A stretch of DNA of 64,000 nucleotides from Hathewaya histolytica (GCF_901482605.1 NZ_LR590481.1:248001-312000); one strand, 5' to 3'; shown: positions 53,215 to 63,986, numbered from the stretch's first letter. The notes: generated by a model from the sequence alone, not told the origin. Made by a program: numbers and translations.

Positions 53215-53430
53215 TTATAATTAAATATCTAGTTATAATGGTTTGGTTAAGATTATAGTTTTGTTGAAAATTTTAGTAGATAGGCTATAAGTATTTTTTT
53301 GTCTGCAGGTGGGATCTCTAATGTCCATCGCCTTAACAAAATAATACAAAATAAAGACTAAAGCAAGTGATTAACCAAAGAAAAATTAAATTATGCTAGA
53401 GAATATTACAATAAGAGAGGTACGATAATA
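53215..53430 (+). other. Leader between the ribozyme and glmS
   Basis: About 215 bases with no open frame of note. It has possible structure: GTTTTGTT near 53258 can pair with AACAAAAT near 53335, enclosing a locally G+C-richer segment with GGTGGGA / TCCATC pairing near 53308-53327. No known RNA class was recognised. Confidence 0.4.
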
Positions 53431-55257
53431 ATGTGCGGAATAGTTGGATATTTTGGAAATAGAGAGGTAGCACCTTTATTAATTAATGGATTAAGCAAAT
53501 TAGAATATAGAGGATATGATTCATCAGGTATAGCAGTAATACAGCAAGATGGAATCAATGTTACAAAGTGTAAAGGAAGATTAAAGTGTCTAGAAGAAAA
53601 GTTAGAACAAAATCCAGTACATGGTAATATAGGTATAGGACATACAAGATGGGCAACACATGGACAACCATCATATTTAAATTCTCATCCTCATTCAAAT
53701 AAAGAAGGAACAATTACTATAGTTCATAATGGAATTATTGAAAACTACATTAACTTAAGAGAAAAACTAATTAAAAAAGGATATGAATTTGTATCAGAAA
53801 CCGATACAGAAGTAATTCCTCATTTAATAGATTACTACTATGAAGGAGATCTTTTAGTAGCAGTTAGAAAAGCTGTATCTAAGATGGAAGGAAGTTATGC
53901 TCTAGGGGTTATATCTTCACATGAGCCAGATAAAGTAGTAGCAGTTAGAAAAGATAGCCCATTAATCGTTGGACTTGGAGATGGAGAAGCTTTCATAGCA
54001 TCTGATATTCCAGCAGTTTTAAATGAAACAAGGGATATCTATCTATTAAATGATAACGAATTTGTTTTAATGGACAAAAGTGGTGTTCAACTATGTGATA
54101 TAGATGGCGAAAAAATAGAAAAAGAAGTGTACCATGTAACTTGGGATGCTGATGCAGCAGAAAAAGGTGGATACGAGCATTTCATGATAAAAGAAATTCA
54201 TGAGCAGCCAAAAGTAATAAAAGATACTATGGCATCTAGAATTTTATTAGGAGAGCCAATAAATTTAGATAACATTAATATAACAAAAGAACAAATAGAA
54301 AAATTAAGTAAAATTTATATAGTAGCATGTGGAACAGCTTACCATGCTGGTGTAGTTGGTAAATATGCAATAGAAAAGTTAGCAAGAATACCAGTTGAAG
54401 TGGACATTGCTTCAGAATTTAAATATAGAGATCCATTAGTAGATGAAAATTCTCTTATGATTGTTATAAGCCAATCAGGAGAAACAGCAGACACTTTAGC
54501 TGCTCTAAGACTTGCGAAATCTAAGGGAGCAAGAGTTATTGCTGTAACTAATGTAGTTGGAAGTACAGTTTCAAGAGAGGCAGAAGATGTTTTATATACT
54601 TGGGCAGGGCCAGAAATTGCTGTAGCTTCAACAAAAGCATATGTAACACAGCTTATAGCAATGTATATAATTGCATTGTATTTTGCTCAAAATAACGGAG
54701 CATTATCTAGCGAAGAATTAGAGGAAATAAAATCAGCAATGTTACAACTTCCACTAAAAGCAGAAGAGGTATTAGAAAATAAAGAAGCAATACAAAAGTT
54801 TGCATCAGAAAACTATATGCACAGAGATATGTTCTTCCTAGGAAGAGGAATGGACTACGCTGTTGCTATGGAGGGCTCTTTGAAATTAAAAGAAATCTCT
54901 TATATTCACTCAGAAGCATATGCAGGTGGAGAATTAAAGCATGGTCCAATAGCATTAATGGAAGAGGGCACAGTGGTTATTTCACTAGCTACACAGTCTA
55001 ATTTAATAGATAAGATGGTAAGTAATATAAAAGAGGTAACAGCAAGAGGTGCTAAGGTAGCCGCTTTTGTACCAAAAGGTCATATTGAAGTTGAAGAGAA
55101 TGTAGATTCAGTAACTTATCTTCCAAATGTTATAGATATATTAACACCAGTAATATCAGTAATTCCATTACAATTATTCTCATACTATGTAGCAGTCCAA
55201 AAAGGATGCGACGTAGATAAACCAAGAAACTTAGCTAAATCAGTAACAGTTGAATAA
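53431..55257 (+). CDS. glmS: Glutamine-fructose-6-phosphate aminotransferase
   Basis: A 608-residue enzyme making glucosamine-6-phosphate from fructose-6-phosphate and glutamine, the first step of amino-sugar synthesis. The amidotransferase domain starts MCGIVGYFG with the catalytic Cys after Met removal. The hinge and two sugar isomerase domains follow (VISQSGETADT, GPEIAVASTKAY), ending in the usual KPRNLAKSVTVE. The ribosome site is AGAGAGG. Expression is fed back through the ribozyme upstream. Confidence 0.97.
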   Translation: MCGIVGYFGNREVAPLLINGLSKLEYRGYDSSGIAVIQQDGINVTKCKGRLKCLEEKLEQNPVHGNIGIGHTRWATHGQPSYLNSHPHSNKEGTITIVHNGIIENYINLREKLIKKGYEFVSETDTEVIPHLIDYYYEGDLLVAVRKAVSKMEGSYALGVISSHEPDKVVAVRKDSPLIVGLGDGEAFIASDIPAVLNETRDIYLLNDNEFVLMDKSGVQLCDIDGEKIEKEVYHVTWDADAAEKGGYEHFMIKEIHEQPKVIKDTMASRILLGEPINLDNINITKEQIEKLSKIYIVACGTAYHAGVVGKYAIEKLARIPVEVDIASEFKYRDPLVDENSLMIVISQSGETADTLAALRLAKSKGARVIAVTNVVGSTVSREAEDVLYTWAGPEIAVASTKAYVTQLIAMYIIALYFAQNNGALSSEELEEIKSAMLQLPLKAEEVLENKEAIQKFASENYMHRDMFFLGRGMDYAVAMEGSLKLKEISYIHSEAYAGGELKHGPIALMEEGTVVISLATQSNLIDKMVSNIKEVTARGAKVAAFVPKGHIEVEENVDSVTYLPNVIDILTPVISVIPLQLFSYYVAVQKGCDVDKPRNLAKSVTVE

Positions 55258-55268
55258 GGATTGAATAT

Positions 55269-55309
55269 AATCACCTCTTAAATACTTTTACTTGAGAGGT
55301 GATTTTTTA
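55269..55309 (+). terminator. glmS terminator
   Basis: Arms AATCACCTCT / AGAGGTGATT followed by TTTTTAT. The rest of the gap to 55489 is AT-rich with no gene seen. Confidence 0.85.
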
Positions 55310-55489
55310 TTGCTAATAGTGGGTTGTATAGATATTAATCGTAAAATATTTTATAGACATTAAGTAAAAAGTTGTAATAAGTATTAGTATTTACAAAAAA
55401 ATATATATATATTGGCAAATACATATAAAAGTTTGATATAATTACTTTGTATTAATTATAATAATATTTTTTAAGGGGGTTTTATTATT

Positions 55490-56686
55490 TTGCTTTTAGT
55501 ATTATTTATGGTTATTTCCCCTTATACAACAGCTATTCCGTGCATATACATGACATATAGGGTTTTAGTAGGAAAAATTATTGTAGAGAAAAATTATCTT
55601 AATATAGGGCTTTTTTTATTGTTTATATGGTCTTTAATTGTAGGAGTTTTAAATCGTAGTATAACATCAATATTTTCATCCTTTGCCTTACTTATGTATT
55701 TTTGCAGTAGTGTGTATATACAAAGCTATTGTATTAATAGGGATAGGGTAGAAAAGATATATAGATGTTTGATATATTTCTCAGTTTTTTCTGGTATATT
55801 TGGAATTATAGAAAAGATTTTTTGTTTATATTTTAAAGAGAATGTTGTAGCAAGATTCCTAGATTTTACTTTTCAAACTATACATAATAAAAGGATATAT
55901 AGTACCTTTGGCAATCCTAATGTGGCTGGTAATTGGTTTGCTATAATGATACTTGTTAGTATTTATTTTTGTTCTACAGACTCTAGATATAATAAGTTGT
56001 TTTATAAAGCATCGACGCTTTTATTTCTTGTTGCTTTATTTTTAACAGGATCTCGTGGGGCGTTCATTGGATTAGTATTTGGGCTTTTTGCCTTTTACCT
56101 ATTTAAATTTGATTGGAATAAAAAAAATATATGGATATATATATTATTATTTATATTTATAGTAGTGGTTACATTTATACCATTACCTATTTTAAATAAT
56201 GTCATAGCCCATAATGTTGATCGTTCATTTCATAATCGTGTAGGAATATGGAGGGGATGTATTACAATGGCAAAAAATAAACCTATTACAGGTTGGGGAC
56301 TTATGGCTGTATGGGATTATGGATCAGAGTACATAGTTGGGTATAATAAAATGTTATTTCATGCTCATAATATTTGGATTACATTTATGACCACGCTCGG
56401 AGCTGTAGGATTTTTAATATATATGTATATTAAAATAAATTTACTTAGAAGTTTAAAAGTTCTTTATACACAAAGATGCCCTTTTGTTCCTATGCTCGCT
56501 GGCATTCAGGCTTTAATAATTGGTCATGGACTAGTTGATTTTACAATGATTGCACCGCAGGCGGCTTTATTGTTTATATCGTGTTCAGCTGTAACATTAT
56601 CACTTTTAAGACAATATAGTACTGTATTGGATAGTAAACCCTTACGAATTAGAAATAAATTAAAATCATTGTTTAGACTTAATTAG
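55490..56686 (+). CDS. O-antigen ligase/polymerase-like membrane protein (Wzy_C family)
   Basis: A 398-residue protein with about ten membrane helices. The family region shows STFGNPNVAGNWFAIMI, LTGSRGAFIGLVFG and GWGLMAVWDYG, followed by MLFHAHNIWITFMTTLGAVG. Relatives join or polymerise surface polysaccharide units. The start is TTG at 55490 with AAGGGGG ten bases upstream; no ATG is available nearby. It has no glycosyltransferase neighbours. Its terminator is split by IS copy 2. Confidence 0.82.
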   Translation: MLLVLFMVISPYTTAIPCIYMTYRVLVGKIIVEKNYLNIGLFLLFIWSLIVGVLNRSITSIFSSFALLMYFCSSVYIQSYCINRDRVEKIYRCLIYFSVFSGIFGIIEKIFCLYFKENVVARFLDFTFQTIHNKRIYSTFGNPNVAGNWFAIMILVSIYFCSTDSRYNKLFYKASTLLFLVALFLTGSRGAFIGLVFGLFAFYLFKFDWNKKNIWIYILLFIFIVVVTFIPLPILNNVIAHNVDRSFHNRVGIWRGCITMAKNKPITGWGLMAVWDYGSEYIVGYNKMLFHAHNIWITFMTTLGAVGFLIYMYIKINLLRSLKVLYTQRCPFVPMLAGIQALIIGHGLVDFTMIAPQAALLFISCSAVTLSLLRQYSTVLDSKPLRIRNKLKSLFRLN

Positions 56687-56748
56687 ATTAATATTTATAT
56701 AACTATATATGAATAAAAATATGTTTATTTATTAGAAAAAAGTAAGTG

Positions 56749-56757
56749 CCAAAAGGC
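56749..56757. repeat. Target-site duplication of IS copy 2, left
   Basis: CCAAAAGGC, repeated exactly at 58465-58473. It spans the loop of the split terminator. Confidence 0.9.
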
Positions 56758-56788
56758 GAGGGTACTGAAAAAGTACCCTCCTAATCTT

Positions 56789-56830
56789 AATAGACATAAC
56801 ACTACAGTTTGTGTAGATGTTATGTCTATT
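56789..56830 (+). terminator. IS copy 2 inward-reading terminator before the transposase
   Basis: Same hairpin as in copy 1 (AATAGACATAACA / TGTTATGTCTATT) followed by TTTTTTAG on the plus strand. It lies downstream of the Wzy_C-like gene, whose own terminator is split. Confidence 0.75.
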
Positions 56831-56873
56831 TTTTAGTATAATTTTTATATTACTAATTTAAGCAGGTGATTTT

Positions 56874-58337
56874 ATGTTAATGCATCAAAAGATGATATTA
56901 AGCGAATATGGTGATATATATGATAGGATTATCCCTAAAGATAATATGTTGAGAAGGATTAAAGAAATGGTAGATTTCTCATTCATCTACGATGAATTAG
57001 TTTCTACATATTGCAATAATAACGGTCGCGGAGCGATTGACCCAATAAGAATGTTTAAATATCTTTTACTAAAAACTATTTTCAATATTTCTGATGTAGA
57101 TGTTGTTGAACGCTCTAAATATGATATGTCTTTTAAATATTTCTTAGATATGGCTCCGGAGGAGGATGTAATTAATCCAAGTTCTTTAACTAAATTTAGA
57201 AAGCTACGCTTAAAGGACACTAATCTAATGGACATGCTAATTTCTAAAACCGTAGAAATAGCATTGGAAAAGGAAATTATAAAATCAAAATCAATTATTG
57301 TTGATTCAACTCATACCAAAGCTAGATACAATCAAAAAACACCTAGGGAAGTTTTAATTGAACAATCTAAAAAACTTCGAAAGTCAGTTTATAACATTGA
57401 TGAGTCAATGAAAGCAAGGTTTCCTAATAAAGTTAACAACGGTCTTCTTGAGGATGAAATAGAGTATTGTCAAAAACTTATATCAGTTATTGAAAAAGAA
57501 GAGGTCATTTCAAGTTATCCAGCTGTAAAAGAAAAATTAAATTTATTAAAAGAAACAATCGAAGATGATTTAGAGGTTTTGTCATTCTCTAAAGATGCTG
57601 ACGCAAAAGTTGGACACAAAACTGCTGATACATCTTTCTTTGGGTATAAAACTCATATTGCAATGACTGAGGAACGTATTATTACTGCTGCTGTAGTTAC
57701 TTCGGGAGAAAAACACGATGGAAAACAACTAAAATCACTTATTGAAAAGAGCGAAGCCTCTGGCTTAAACATAGAAAATATTATTGGAGATGCAGCTTAT
57801 TCAGAAAAAGAAAATATAGAATATGTAAATGAAAGTGAAAAAAATCTAATTGCAAAGCTTAGTAAATCAGTATCTCATGGTAACAAAAGACAAACTAAAA
57901 CGAAGTTTGAATATAATAAAGATGCAGATATGTATGCGTGTGAAGCTGGCCATATGAGTACTAAGAAAACTAGTACTAGACCTAAAAAACATGCCAAAGA
58001 TGGACTAGGTACAGTAATTTCTTATTTTTTTGATGTTAAAAAGTGTCAGTGTTGCCCTTTAAAACAAGGGTGCTATAAAGAAGGTGCTAAAACTAAATCA
58101 TACTCAGTTTCAATCAAAACGAATACGCATCAAAAACATATTGAATTTCAAGAAACTGATTTTTTTAAAGAAAAATCAAAAGAGAGATATAAAATTGAAG
58201 CTAAAAATAGTGAAATGAAACATAGACATGGGTATGATGTTGCGTCAGCCGCAGGTCTTGTTGGCATGCAAATGCAAGGTGCATTGACCATTTTTGCTGT
58301 AAACTTGAAGAGAATATTGACTCTAAGCAATCAGTAA
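56874..58337 (+). CDS. IS1182-family transposase (copy 2)
   Basis: A 487-residue DDE transposase identical in sequence to copy 1, with IIVDSTHTKARYN and NIIGDAAYSEKENI as the two Asp regions and the Glu in KNSEMKHRHGYD. The frame is complete and has the AGGTGA ribosome site. A TATAAT at about 56837-56842, just after the inward terminator, could be its -10 element, but no good -35 was seen. Identity of both proteins implies recent transposition or conversion. Confidence 0.95.
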   Translation: MLMHQKMILSEYGDIYDRIIPKDNMLRRIKEMVDFSFIYDELVSTYCNNNGRGAIDPIRMFKYLLLKTIFNISDVDVVERSKYDMSFKYFLDMAPEEDVINPSSLTKFRKLRLKDTNLMDMLISKTVEIALEKEIIKSKSIIVDSTHTKARYNQKTPREVLIEQSKKLRKSVYNIDESMKARFPNKVNNGLLEDEIEYCQKLISVIEKEEVISSYPAVKEKLNLLKETIEDDLEVLSFSKDADAKVGHKTADTSFFGYKTHIAMTEERIITAAVVTSGEKHDGKQLKSLIEKSEASGLNIENIIGDAAYSEKENIEYVNESEKNLIAKLSKSVSHGNKRQTKTKFEYNKDADMYACEAGHMSTKKTSTRPKKHAKDGLGTVISYFFDVKKCQCCPLKQGCYKEGAKTKSYSVSIKTNTHQKHIEFQETDFFKEKSKERYKIEAKNSEMKHRHGYDVASAAGLVGMQMQGALTIFAVNLKRILTLSNQ

Positions 58338-58365
58338 ATATACCCGATTAGGGTTTAATAATACA

Positions 58366-58412
58366 AAAAGACTCAAGCTCATACCACAAAATGGTATAAA
58401 CTTGAGTCTTTT
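58366..58412. terminator. IS copy 2 internal terminator at transposase 3' side
   Basis: Arms AAAAGACTCAAG and CTTGAGTCTTTT with inner pairing. It stops transposase transcription and can also stop the message arriving from the ABC-F gene on the minus strand. Confidence 0.8.
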
Positions 58413-58464
58413 AAATTATGTAAAAAGTAAACCCCCGAAAAACTATAAGTTTTTCAGTGGTCTC

Positions 58465-58473
58465 CCAAAAGGC
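58465..58473. repeat. Target-site duplication of IS copy 2, right
   Basis: CCAAAAGGC, identical to 56749-56757. Confidence 0.9.
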
Positions 58474-58482
58474 ACTTACTTT

Positions 58483-60087
<1,605 letters not shown>

Positions 60088-60252
60088 TTATAATCAAATA
60101 ATATTATATCATATCGCGACATTATACCATAAAAACAGGAACTTAAAAAGGAGGTATTCAAGGGTATAAAATGTTTTAGTTGATTATAAAGGGAAAAAAG
60201 GGGTATAATTATAAAATAAATATAGAAATTTTATCCTTAAAGGAGTTTGTAT

Positions 60253-61131
60253 ATGAATGATTTTGTAATTATAACTGATTCAGGTTGTGATTTATCTTTA
60301 GATATAGTGAAGTTTTTAAATATTGAATATATGGGATTAGTATGTGATTTAAATGGAAAAGAGATAATTGAAGATTGTGGAGCATCACTTTCATATAAGG
60401 ACTTTTATAGAGCAATTAGAGAGGGGGCATCTCCAACCACAAGTCAAATTAATTCTTTCAGATTTTATACAGAGTTTGAAAAACACGTAAAAGATAATAA
60501 TAAAGTATTATATATTGCTTTTTCTTCTGCATTAAGTGGAACCTATAATAGTGCGGTAATGGCTAGAGAAGATATACTTGAGAAATATCCAGATGCAGAT
60601 ATATCCATAGTGGATACAAGAGGAGCATCTAGTGGTCAAGGACTTTTAGTTTATAAGGCTGCTAAGTTAAGGGAAGAAGGAAAGTCAAAAGAAGAGATAG
60701 TAAAATGGTTAGAAACAAATAAAAATAGAGTATGTCACTATTTTACAGTGGATGATCTTAAGCATCTAAAAAGAGGTGGAAGAATTAGTGCTGTTTCAGC
60801 TAATATCGGAGGTTTACTTAACATAAAACCAGTAATGTATATTAATGATGAGGGTAAACTGATTCCTTTTTATAAGGCAAGAGGACATAAACAAGCGCTA
60901 AAAAAACTGTTTGAAAATTTAGAAGCTCATTTATCAGATGACAGCCTAGAAGAGATATTTATAGCTCATAGTGATAATTTAAAAGGGGCTGAAGAACTAG
61001 CGAATATGATCAAAGAAAAGTATAATGTGAAAAATATTATAATAAACTATATTGGACTCGCTATAGGAAGTCACACAGGAGTAGGAACTGTAGCGCTTTA
61101 CTTTTTAGGAACCCATAAAGAACCTAAGTAA
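60253..61131 (+). CDS. DegV-family fatty-acid-binding protein
   Basis: A 292-residue DegV protein. Typical marks are VIITDSGCDLS at the start, the ligand-contact TTSQIN loop (about residue 60), FSSALSGTYNSA, and DDLKHLKRGGRIS. Bacterial FakB-type relatives present fatty acids to a FakA kinase; no fakA is adjacent. ATG 60253 is chosen since AAAGGAG lies 7-8 bases upstream, while a TTG two codons earlier touches that site. It is divergent from the ABC-F gene. Confidence 0.92.
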   Translation: MNDFVIITDSGCDLSLDIVKFLNIEYMGLVCDLNGKEIIEDCGASLSYKDFYRAIREGASPTTSQINSFRFYTEFEKHVKDNNKVLYIAFSSALSGTYNSAVMAREDILEKYPDADISIVDTRGASSGQGLLVYKAAKLREEGKSKEEIVKWLETNKNRVCHYFTVDDLKHLKRGGRISAVSANIGGLLNIKPVMYINDEGKLIPFYKARGHKQALKKLFENLEAHLSDDSLEEIFIAHSDNLKGAEELANMIKEKYNVKNIIINYIGLAIGSHTGVGTVALYFLGTHKEPK

Positions 61132-61172
61132 AATTTAAATTGTATACTATTTTAAAACTTATAGTTATAAAT

Positions 61173-61208
61173 AAAAAAACATCAAAGAAGACTCTTTGAT
61201 GTTTTTTT
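61173..61208. terminator. Bidirectional terminator after the degV-type gene
   Basis: Perfect 16-bp arms AAAAAAACATCAAAGA / TCTTTGATGTTTTTTT around AGAC, shared with the convergent anchored-protein gene. Confidence 0.92.
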
Positions 61209-61224
61209 ATTTATATGTGATATT

Positions 61225-62046
61225 TTATTTTATTTCTTTTAATGTACTAGTGACACTTGATATTTCATTATGCATTTTCTTGTAAAGTAGAGCTTCTTTA
61301 CTATTAGGATCATTGAATGCATAATCAGTTGGACCACCTATAACATAGGTATTGCCTCTAGCTTTAAAATACTTTCTTCCTCCAACACTATCTAAATACC
61401 ACTCGTCTTCTTCTCTTGTCTTTTTAACTATAGAAAATATTCTAATATGCCCTGGAACGATTCTCTCTTTCTGGGTAAAGCATACGTTTATATCAGATTC
61501 ATTTTCTAAAATATAATATTTACCTTTCCAACTAGCAGGAAAATTTATGGAAATACCATGTTTATGACTGGTATATTTTATTGGTTTCGTAGGGATAGGT
61601 GGTATTTGGGGTAATTTGTCTTCTTTTATTTTAGATGGATCCTTTTTAGGGATAGATGCTGGTGTTACATTTTTATTAGTAGTACTTTTATTTTTAGAGT
61701 TATTAATTTCAGTTTTTTTAGATTCCTTTAATGGTTTTTCTTTATTATTTACAGTTTCATCATCAGATGGCTCTTTATTCTTATTACTATGATTTTGACT
61801 GCTAAGAACTGGCTTAGTATTATTTACACTTTTAGAGGTATTTTCCATAGGTATACTCTTTTCATTATTGTCTACACTTATATTTCCTAACAAAGATTTA
61901 TTATGATTTTTTTTATTCTTATTATTTAGGCTCATTATTGTAAAGCTTGATATAGCTATTATAGAACTTAAGGAAATAGCTATAATTAAATTTCGTTTAC
62001 TTTTATTAGATGAAACTTTTCCCCTTGAATTGTTATATACTCTCAT
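61225..62046 (-). CDS. Membrane-anchored protein with low-complexity linker, unknown function
   Basis: A 273-residue protein: a basic start, one helix (about 21-42, LIIAISLSSIIAISSFTIM), an Asn/Lys/Ser-rich disordered linker to about 145 with a Pro-rich end (PQIPPIPTKPIK), and a compact C-terminal domain of about 120 residues. That domain starts YTSHKHGISINFPASWKGKY, a form seen in small secreted beta-rich domains. No family assigned. ATG 62046 has AAGGGG eight bases upstream and is preferred to a GTG three codons earlier. Two large palindromes lie just upstream. Confidence 0.7.
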   Translation of the reverse strand: MRVYNNSRGKVSSNKSKRNLIIAISLSSIIAISSFTIMSLNNKNKKNHNKSLLGNISVDNNEKSIPMENTSKSVNNTKPVLSSQNHSNKNKEPSDDETVNNKEKPLKESKKTEINNSKNKSTTNKNVTPASIPKKDPSKIKEDKLPQIPPIPTKPIKYTSHKHGISINFPASWKGKYYILENESDINVCFTQKERIVPGHIRIFSIVKKTREEDEWYLDSVGGRKYFKARGNTYVIGGPTDYAFNDPNSKEALLYKKMHNEISSVTSTLKEIK

Positions 62047-62085
62047 TATACACACCCCTTAGTGTTTATTTAGTAAATCATGCAT

Positions 62086-62158
62086 GTAGTTAATTATTAA
62101 TACAAATATTAATAATTAACTACATTACAATATTATAACATATTATAATATTGTAATG
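62086..62158. repeat. Two adjacent perfect 16-bp palindromes
   Basis: First: 62086-62101 with 62108-62123 (arm GTAGTTAATTATTAAT, 6-base loop). Second: 62123-62138 with 62143-62158 (arm CATTACAATATTATAA, 4-base loop). They share one base at 62123. No T run follows either, so they are not plain terminators. They lie 40 bases upstream of the anchored-protein start on the minus strand. Confidence 0.7.
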
Positions 62159-62407
62159 CTATTTGTTTTTTAAGATCAAGATTTAATAAAAAGGAACTGT
62201 TTTTACGAGTAAAATTTTTATGTATGCCTTTTTTAAACTTATTTTTAATTATTTAGAGAAATATTAATAGTATTGATTTTACCTATAGATTATACAAGTT
62301 GTATCAATAAAAACAATTTAACAAAATATTAATAATTCACTAGAATGAAATTAGTATAAGTAATAATCTATATATTACATTATTAAATAAAGAGGGGGTT
62401 ATAAAAC
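62159..62407. other. AT-rich region upstream of yedE, no gene seen
   Basis: No open frame with a ribosome site and no known RNA family recognised. It presumably holds the yedE promoter; several TATAAT-like matches occur, none with a clear -35 partner. Confidence 0.35.
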
Positions 62408-63502
62408 ATGGATAGTAAAAAGGGTATTATCCTCACAGGGGCCATAGTTGGTATTATTTCTGTGCTTTTAGTTTATTTTGGGAATCCTGTGAACATGGGA
62501 TTTTGTATTGCATGTTTCATAAGAGATATTGCAGGAGGGTTAGGGTTACATAGAGCACCAGTAGTTCAATACATAAGACCAGAAATTATAGGTATGGTTA
62601 TTGGAGCCTTTATAATGTCTATTTTTAGTAAGGAGTTCGCAACAAAAGGAGGTTCTTCACCATTTATAAGATTTACTTTAGGATTTGTAGTTATGGTGGG
62701 GGCTTTAATGTTCCTTGGATGTCCTTTAAGAATGGTGTTAAGACTTGCAGGTGGTGATTTAAATGCCATAGCAGGACTTGTTGGATTTGTAGTAGGAATA
62801 GTTATAGGTATTATGTTCCTAAACAAAGGGTTTAGTTTAAAGAGAAATTATAAATTAAATAAGGCAGAAGGATACTTATTCCCAGTAGTTAATATAGGTC
62901 TTTTTATGTTACTAACTACAGCGCCAGCATTTATATTGTTTAGTAAAAAGGGTCCAGGTGCATCTCATGCTCCAATAATTATTGCATTAATTGCAGGCTT
63001 AGTAGTAGGTATTTTAGCTCAAAAAACAAGATTATGTATGGTGGGTGGCATTAGAGATTTAATAATGTTTAAAGATACATATTTATTATCTGGGTTTATA
63101 GCTATTTTTGTATTTTGTCTTATAGGAAATTTAATAATAGGAAAGTTTAAATTAGGATTTGTTGGACAACCTGTTGCACATATAGATGGACTATGGAATT
63201 TCTTAGGTATGGTTCTTGCAGGATGGGGATGTGTCCTACTTGGAGGATGTCCTATGAGACAACTTATTTTATCAGCAGAAGGAAATATAGATTCTGTTAT
63301 ATCAGTTTTAGGAATGTTCGTAGGTGCAGCTTTCTGCCATAACTTTAGTTTAGCTTCAAGTGGAAAGGGAGCAACTTTAAATGGTAAAGTTGCAGTAATA
63401 ATAGGATTTGTATTGGTATGCGCTATTTCATATTTTAATATAGAAAAAACTATAAAGATTAAATCGAAGGGAGATGTAAAGATTGAATCAAATAGATGCT
63501 AG
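62408..63502 (+). CDS. YedE-family selenium/sulfur membrane transporter
   Basis: A 364-residue protein with about ten helices in two YeeE/YedE repeats. Each repeat has a conserved Cys motif: FLGCPLRMVLRLAGGDLNA and LLGGCPMRQLILSAEGN. The N-terminal NMGFCIACFIRDIAGGLGLHR-type stretch (residues about 29-48) fits the selenium-associated YedE group. It is coupled to a TusA-like and a DUF3343 gene, the known neighbours in selenium-using bacteria. AGAGGGGG precedes the ATG. Selenium as substrate is inference from family context; no selenoprotein gene is in this window. Confidence 0.87.
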   Translation: MDSKKGIILTGAIVGIISVLLVYFGNPVNMGFCIACFIRDIAGGLGLHRAPVVQYIRPEIIGMVIGAFIMSIFSKEFATKGGSSPFIRFTLGFVVMVGALMFLGCPLRMVLRLAGGDLNAIAGLVGFVVGIVIGIMFLNKGFSLKRNYKLNKAEGYLFPVVNIGLFMLLTTAPAFILFSKKGPGASHAPIIIALIAGLVVGILAQKTRLCMVGGIRDLIMFKDTYLLSGFIAIFVFCLIGNLIIGKFKLGFVGQPVAHIDGLWNFLGMVLAGWGCVLLGGCPMRQLILSAEGNIDSVISVLGMFVGAAFCHNFSLASSGKGATLNGKVAVIIGFVLVCAISYFNIEKTIKIKSKGDVKIESNRC

Positions 63503-63692
63503 GGGAGTATCATGCCCTCAACCTGTACTTATGACAAAAAAAGCATTAGAAAGCAACCCTGAAGGTATTGATGTAATTGTAGATAATATGACCGCAAGAG
63601 GAAATGTAGAAAGATTTATGAAAAATGCTGGTTATAAGGTCACTATAAAAGATATAGATGATGAAGAATCTATACTATCTGCAAGGAAGTAG
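63483..63692 (+). CDS. TusA/SirA-like sulfur or selenium carrier (YedF-like)
   Basis: A 69-residue TusA-fold protein starting MNQIDARGVSCPQPVLMTKKAL, with the carrier Cys in the CPQP motif (Cys11). It corresponds to the N-terminal domain of YedF. The DsrE-like second domain found in longer selenium-type YedF proteins is not present. The TTG start lies inside yedE, with AAGGGAG eight bases upstream, so the two are translationally coupled. It probably hands persulfide or perselenide on from the transporter. Confidence 0.85.
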   Translation: MNQIDARGVSCPQPVLMTKKALESNPEGIDVIVDNMTARGNVERFMKNAGYKVTIKDIDDEESILSARK

Positions 63693-63697
63693 AACAT

Positions 63698-63934
63698 ATG
63701 GAGTATATAGCAACGTTTTTTACTAACTCTGGAGCTATAAAATTTAACAGATATTTAAATAGCTTAGATGTTAAAAATCAAGCTATGCCTGTACCTAGAA
63801 AAATAACTTCAAATTGTGGTATAGGGGTTAAGTTTAGCTATAGTGATGAGTTAGAAAATATACTAATAGATGATGTAGAAACTGTATTTTCTATAAATAA
63901 TGGAGAATATAACTGCGTATATAGTGAAGAATAA
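63698..63934 (+). CDS. DUF3343 protein (putative Se/S carrier)
   Basis: A 78-residue DUF3343 protein: YIATFFTNSGAIKFNRYLNS at the start and VPRKITSNCGIGVKFS with the single conserved Cys (about 44). The Pfam family is named putative Se/S carrier-like. It follows the TusA-like gene by five bases and ends before a terminator, closing the three-gene unit. Confidence 0.85.
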   Translation: MEYIATFFTNSGAIKFNRYLNSLDVKNQAMPVPRKITSNCGIGVKFSYSDELENILIDDVETVFSINNGEYNCVYSEE

Positions 63935-63950
63935 TAGAATATAAGTATAT

Positions 63951-63986
63951 AATAAAAACACTCTAGATAAATAGGGTGTTTTTATT
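63951..63986 (+). terminator. Terminator of the yedE operon
   Basis: Arms AATAAAAACACTC (63951-63963) and GGGTGTTTTTATT (63974-63986), 13-bp stem with one mismatch, T-rich right arm. Confidence 0.85.

Larger units (their letters stand above)
56758..58464 (+). mobile_element. IS1182-family insertion sequence, copy 2
   Basis: 1707 bp, same length and ends as copy 1 but in plus orientation: starts GAGGGTACTGAAAAA, ends TTTTTCAGTGGTCTC. 9-bp target duplications flank it. The transposase frame is intact. Opposite orientation of two copies 24 kb apart means recombination between them would invert the 32.9-56.7 kb segment. Confidence 0.95.
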
